A DNA stretch of 64,000 bases. It comes from Malachius bipustulatus. Its lineage: Eukaryota > Arthropoda > Insecta > Coleoptera > Melyridae. Positions 59,031 to 64,000 of this stretch are shown one piece after another; position 1 is the first letter of the stretch; every line of letters begins with the position of its first letter. The notes under the pieces were generated by a model. It made no database searches. It worked only from the letters and a program-made list of their open reading frames with translations, and had not been told where the DNA came from. Made by a program: the position numbers and the translations under genes. Location: NCBI GenBank assembly GCA_910589415.1, contig OU342630.1, positions 85,680,186-85,744,185 of the forward strand. The letters are read 5' to 3'.

Positions 59031-59260
59031 GAAAAAAACATAAGTTGACTTTGAAAACTCTGGTATCTAAATGGGTTAGAATATTTTTGCCGCTTAGAAA
59101 AGTTTTGTAACTTGCTATTCATTGTAATAATAGATAGCTTTTGACGACTTATGTAAACCCACAATAAATGATCAAGTTATTTTCAGTAATATGCCAAAAG
59201 TTAGAGTTTCAAATTATGCCGAAATTAAAAAATCTCGAAGTTTCAGTTTTTTGACGCGAC
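59031..59260 (-). repeat. Family B fragment
   Basis: ACATAAGTTGACTTTGAAAA, TAGCTTTTGACGACTTATGT and CTCGAAGTTTCAGTTTTTTG match, on the opposite strand, the order of words in 39458-40123. It lacks both termini. Confidence 0.42.
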
Positions 59261-59376
59261 TAATACAGGTTGTTTCACCAGCAGACCGACATGGCTTAAG
59301 GGTATGGTGGGTAGTTTTTCAAGGCGATTCGGGATCTGATTTGGAAATTTTTCTGAAGCCCTCTGTTTTGATACTA

Positions 59377-59573
59377 CAGGGTGATTAATGTATATTTTGC
59401 CAAAATTTTTTATGATCAGTAAATTTTGAATGGAATTTATTGCAATTTTGTAGGCATGCTCTACCCTATCGCAATGACACTTGATACCCCTCATTTTCTG
59501 CCGATTCGAAAATTGCAGGGCCGTACTTATAGTTTCTCTTGTATCTTTCGGATATGTGAAAAAGTTCACCCTG
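59377..59573. mobile_element. CAGGGTGA short element, 197 bp
   Basis: CAGGGTGA at the left and TCACCCTG at the right, each flanked by TA (59375-59376, 59574-59575). Beyond 8-9 bases the ends diverge, so this is a minimal-terminus member of the group. Non-coding. Confidence 0.55.
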
Positions 59574-59575
59574 TA

Positions 59576-60820
59576 TAAATTTTCTTCAAGTTTAGTGCAA
59601 TTTTCTAAAACTACGTGTAAAATTCTACAATTGCGAAAATATTTCTTGGCACCATCAAACTGAATCGAAAAAAAAACGGAAGTGTTTTCAGGATTCCAAT
59701 TCATGGTTGTTCATTATTTTCGGAAAATCAACCGTGATTTTCTAGAATTTCTGTATTTAGTAGTTATTTCAAATACCCGTTCTAGACTGTACCTACTATA
59801 CCTACTAGATTTTTTAGAGCTAAACATAAATTTTAATCAGAAAGACAGAAGAAATGGTAAATTTTATTACATTAGTGAAACAGAAAGAAAACTATTAATA
59901 CAAATGTTGGGAAGAAAAACTGTATAACTTATGAAAATAAAATATGACGATGACCTAGCTGAGTTGTAAAAAGAATTTGGAAATAATAATTAATTATTGT
60001 TATTCTTAGGTAAAACATTCCATTCAAAAATCAGAAGAATATATCTACCCACAGTGGAAGAACAATAATTCAATCCAAAGTTTTTACCATTGAATAACTC
60101 TCTATGGTGCGTCGGCCAATGAAACGCCCTGCATGTATAAAGCTATAAAATATAAGCAAACACAGTAACTGCGGAGTCGGCAATACAGCCATATTTTAAT
60201 CGATTTCTCAATACATTATATACTTTTGTATGTTAATTTTGTCTCCATAAAAATAGAATGACGCAGAGACGTACCTAGTTAATAACATGTAGCTAATTTT
60301 TTATCTTCGACTAACAGTATTTAAGTTTCAGATATTTACAATAACAAGGTCTTTTGATGATTTAATGAATACCTAATTCACAAGCAAAATGTTACCTGAA
60401 TACAATCATTAACTTTTTACGAATCCATTATAAAACTGATATATGTCCACCAACTATTGGGTTAATGAAAGACGAGAAGTTTTCTGTGAGATATTCTTTC
60501 TCTAGAAATTTGACATATTATATCGTCGCTTTGATGATATAAAATACCTCTCAATTCCAGAATTCATAAATTCTTCTTTCTTGGCGATTTAACAAAAAAT
60601 CTTGTGTAACATGCGTTCCAGAAGGAGTGTTTCAAATTTCAAGCACTAGGAAATTGTCACACTGGGCTTTCAGCTTTGTTTGACAATTCTCGTCGCGAAC
60701 TTAAAACACACTTTAAAATAAGGACTGCCTATTTTAAATTCACTCCCCATGAATGTGCCAAAATCTTCTTCGCACGATTTTCAATTAAAATTTTGAGCTT
60801 TCCTTATATGATCACCACTA
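59576..60820. other. AT-rich interval before the last retrotransposon
   Basis: Only AT-biased frames. The beginning of the 472-codon frame (60676-60834) has no match to the retroelement and is flanking sequence read in frame. Confidence 0.5.
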
Positions 60821-60834
60821 GTGTTAAAGAAGCA

Positions 60835-62950
60835 AGTAAACCTCGTGTAGTCTGGCACTACAGATCTGCTAAATGGGAAGAACTCAGGGAATATTATCGA
60901 GATTTTCCATGGAGGAGTGTTTGTTTCGGCTCTAATAATCCATCTGTTTGTGCTAGGGAAGTTGCTCAAGTCATTCTAACAGGCATGGAAGCCTACATTC
61001 CCTTTTCAAAAAAACAGCCCTCAAACAGCAAACCTTGGTTCAACAAAAGATACAAGGAAGCTGTCGCCTCGAAACAACTGGCTTTTCGCCAATGGCGAGA
61101 GAGCCCCAACGGTATAAACCATCACAATTTCATCCTTGCTCGAAACAGATGCAAAGAAATAATAGATCAAACCAAGGAAACTCACAACCAAAGAATTAGG
61201 AACAAACTTCTCTCCTGCCCTAACGGTTCGAAATCTTTTTGGTCTGTAACTAAGGCAGTCAGCCAGAACTTCACCAGATCCACGATTCCACCACTTACAC
61301 GGACAGATGGGACTATCGCATCCACGGCTACTGAGAAGGCGAACTTGTTGGCGGGAGTCTTTTCTTCATACTCTTCCGTCGACTTTCATGGAAGAACTCC
61401 GCCAATGATCCCTTCCGTGGAGACCAAAATGTCAGACATTGTTTTCCGACAGCGGGTCATAAAGAGCATTATGTTAGCCTTAGATCCAAACAAAGCTTTT
61501 GGGTCCGATGACGTACTTGTTATCGTACTAAAAAAATGCGCCACTGAGCTGTCATCTGTTTTCTGCCGACTTTTCAACTTGTCGTATAAAAAGGGAATAT
61601 TTCCTTCTTGTTGGAAATGTGCACGGATCCAACCTATTCCCAAGAAAGGCAAAAAGACTATATCAAGTAACTATCGACCAGTGGCACTGCTTTCAGTAAT
61701 ATCCAAGATTATGGAGAAAGCTATTAACCAACATCTTTTAAAATACTTGGAAGGAGCTAACATAATCAGCGACCGCCAATACGGATTCCGTAAACAGAGG
61801 TCAACTGGTGACCTCCTCACTTACGTCACCGAGCTGTGGAACGGCGCAATCGAGCACCATGGGGAGTCTCGAGTGGTTGCGCTTGATATTTCTAGAGCTT
61901 TCGACCGTGTTTGGATGGTGGACTGTTGGCAAAACTGCAGGCCTATGGCCTGCCCGAGAAATTCCGCTTGTGGCTTGCGAGTTATCTCGGAGATCGTTCA
62001 TTACAGGTGGCAGTCGATGGAGTTCTTTCTGAGACCTTTTCCATCAATGCCGGTGTGCCTCAGGGATCCATTTTATCTCCGACTCTCTTTCTAGATGCGC
62101 GAACATCTGCCATCGACGCACAGACTCGCAGGGAGCAAGAAGTTGCCATACTTAACAATGACTTGCAAGACATTCTAACTTGGGGCGATAGAAACCAAGT
62201 CCGGTTCAATGCTGGAAAAACCCAAGCAGTCATCTTCTCCAAAAAGACCAACGTTTTGGAGCCAGATATGATGATGGCGGGACACTCTCTTACCCCAGCG
62301 TCATCTCTTCGTTTACTTGGAGTGAGCCTCGGAGCGAACATGTCTTGGCATGATCATGTTGCAGGTCTGGCGAAGAGTGCTTCTCAAAAACTTGGAACAC
62401 TCTTCCGCACGAAGAAATTTTATACACCACAACAGCTTCTCCTCTTATACAAAGCTCAAATCCGACCATCCTTGGAGTACTGCTCACATGTTTGGAGCTC
62501 AGCTCCCAAACATACGCTGAGACTACTCGACTCTATTCAGAAAAGAGCCATCCGTTTGATTGGGGACCCAGATTTGACAAAAAATTTACACACTCTCGAA
62601 CATCGAAGAAGAGTAGCTGACCTGAGTCTGTTTTATAGATATTTTAATGGAAGGTGCTCAAAAGACGTGGCCCGCTTGATCCCACCAAGAACAAGACCGG
62701 GCAGATATACACGTCGAGCCGCAGACGCTCATCCGTATCAGGTTCAGCTCGTTACACCTCGTACCACCCTATTTCAGACTTCTTTTATGTACAGAACCGC
62801 ATCACTTTGGAATAGCATTCCAAAGGGCGTGTTTCCCGAAGTATACAACTTACAGAGATTCAAGGCCAACGTGAATCGATATCTCCGCTCATGCACCGCT
62901 CCCAGAGCGTCATAGGGATTTCCCTGCAGTGCATGTGCATTTTCAATAAA
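60835..62950 (+). pseudogene. CR1/Jockey-like non-LTR retrotransposon, RT with catalytic deletion
   Basis: Frame 1 (to about 61914) starts in the endonuclease-RT linker (KPRVVWHYRSAKWEELREYY) and enters RT: DPNKAFGSDDVL, FPSCWKCARIQPIPKKGKK, SNYRPVALLSVISKIMEK, DRQYGFRKQRSTGDLLTYV, VVALDISRAFDRVW (motif A, 61870-61914). A one-base loss at about 61914 shifts to frame 2, which continues GGLLAKLQAYGLPEKFRLWL, INAGVPQGSILSPTLF (motif B, 62046-62090). It then jumps to LDARTSAIDAQTRREQEVAI: the whole motif C region with FADD is deleted. The thumb and C-terminus are intact to the stop at 62913: SLRLLGVSLGANMSWHDHV, IRPSLEYCSHVWSSAPKH, YRTASLWNSIPKGVFPEVYN. Endonuclease is absent (5' truncation). The 3' untranslated end is only about 35 bp, finishing in TTTTCAATAAAAATAAAAAA. 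Confidence 0.88.
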
Positions 62951-64000
62951 AATAAAAAACAGAGTTATGAAGAGACAATTCCTTGTTCGAAATCCTTCAA
63001 AAGCATCTACAAGATGTTCAAAAGTGGCTCACGTTTTAAGACAAATCGATTTTTCTCTTCACAAAAAAGGTCACCCAATTATGAATGTTTCAAAGAGCAT
63101 TTGCTTCATCTGGTAGGGGATTGTTCTTACCACCCTTCTTTAACCCTTAAATGATTTTACTGGCACATATTAAGGGTTGATTGGAGTCCCTGGTACATAT
63201 CGACTTCATTCTTTGAGCCCTAGCCCTCCTATAAGATCTATTGCAGAACAATCTCTTGTTACCTCATTATGAAAGAGTAGTGCATGGTAAATAAAGAGTT
63301 GTTGCAGGTTTACTAACGTTTGCGATGGACTCAAGATTCATTTACCCTGTTGAAGTTCTAAGAAACCATTTTCTTGTAACAGAATGGTCAATTTTCCAGA
63401 TTTTTACAGCACATTTCAGATCCATGTCTTTATTGTGTATTGTTTGATCGTTTGATAGTTTTTACTTTTTTTTGTTGCAGGTTTGAACACAGATCAACTA
63501 GTTTTTTAAATTACCAATAAAATCCCAAAATTAACACAGAGCGACCTCAATTCACGGTCCAAACCTTTATTTTAAATGTTCCATTAGGTTGAAATTACAG
63601 GTAAGGATATTTTTTTAAAGCTTTCACATTTTTAGTCAAACCAATAAATAAATAAATAGAGTCGAAAAGAATACTTAAAAAGTCTCATTTTTGTAGATGC
63701 CCTTATAGGTACGCAGTCTGTAATAATGCCCAAGTCGAGACGTTTTAATATAAAAGAAAATAAAAAAGGAATGAAGACAATAAGAAATGTTATGTATCGT
63801 AAGCTACCTGTGAATTCTTGGAATTGAATCCTTGGCTGCAATTAAAGACTGGATCTAGGAGATCGCATATTCTCACGTGAACCAAATGGGGCGATTGTGG
63901 TTCTCGATGCACACAAAAAGAAATAAGTGTGGCAGAGCTAAAATGGGTGTTTCGGCTGCTCAAAGGGATTTATAAACTGCTTCTTGCTGATAAATAGATC
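62951..64000. other. Terminal AT-rich interval
   Basis: No gene or clear repeat. AAATAAATAAATAAATAG near 63643 is a short simple repeat. The window may cut a feature at its end. Confidence 0.5.

Noticed and set aside
60676..60834. The first 53 residues of the 472-codon frame as retroelement protein
   Set aside because: No similarity to the family; homology starts at KPRVVWHYR, so this is read-through flank.
1..64000. tRNA or rRNA genes, CRISPR arrays, bacterial operons
   Set aside because: I found no tRNA B-box with a matching cloverleaf, no rRNA words, no regular repeat-spacer pattern and no gene clusters with ribosome-binding sites; the DNA is insect-like nuclear sequence.

Overview
This is nuclear DNA from an animal, almost certainly an insect. 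It is AT-rich, has no operon structure, and has no continuous open reading frame longer than about 470 codons. The recognisable coding material is dominated by decayed non-LTR retrotransposons of insect-type clades. Short TACCTACC/GGTAGGTA runs recur, as I know them from hemipteran (whitefly, aphid) and lepidopteran scaffolds, but I cannot fix the species.

Layout. 1-3.1 kb: a TTA-flanked PIF/Harbinger-like MITE, a fragment resembling a tyrosine-recombinase N-terminus, and a strong palindrome. 4.9-6.8 kb: a block visibly richer in GC than its surroundings, with no convincing gene. 8.4-10.3 kb: two degenerate repeats and a TTAA-flanked piggyBac-type non-autonomous element. 11.9-13.6 kb: an RNase H remnant, then the best host-gene candidate, a two-exon model (12446-12583 joined to 13353-13571) for a small secreted protein. 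14.9-28 kb: intergenic DNA with several fold-back MITEs. 27.7-36.4 kb: an LTR-like inverted pair, a tandem array with a period of about 644 bp, an AT microsatellite, a perfect 97-bp triplication and a three-copy composite fold-back element. 37.9-40.4 kb: a 1.2-kb near-perfect hairpin and a nested fold-back element. 45-63 kb: a graveyard of non-LTR retrotransposons (CR1/Jockey-like at 45.2-46.7, Jockey-like at 50.0-50.9, RTE-like at 52.4-54.7 interrupted by a second element with an exact 13-bp target-site duplication, RTE-like at 56.7-59.0, CR1/Jockey-like at 60.8-62.95).

The most striking large-scale pattern is a group of otherwise unrelated elements that all begin CAGGGTG (or CAGGG) and end CACCCTG (or a one-base variant), nearly all flanked by TA. 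At least ten lie between 15.4 and 59.6 kb, and several form long hairpins. This fits non-autonomous Tc1/mariner-type elements mobilised through a shared terminus, but no transposase is present in the window.

No rRNA, tRNA, CRISPR, bacterial operon or intact transposase was found. Every retrotransposon copy is broken: frameshifts, lost or altered catalytic motifs, or 5' truncation.
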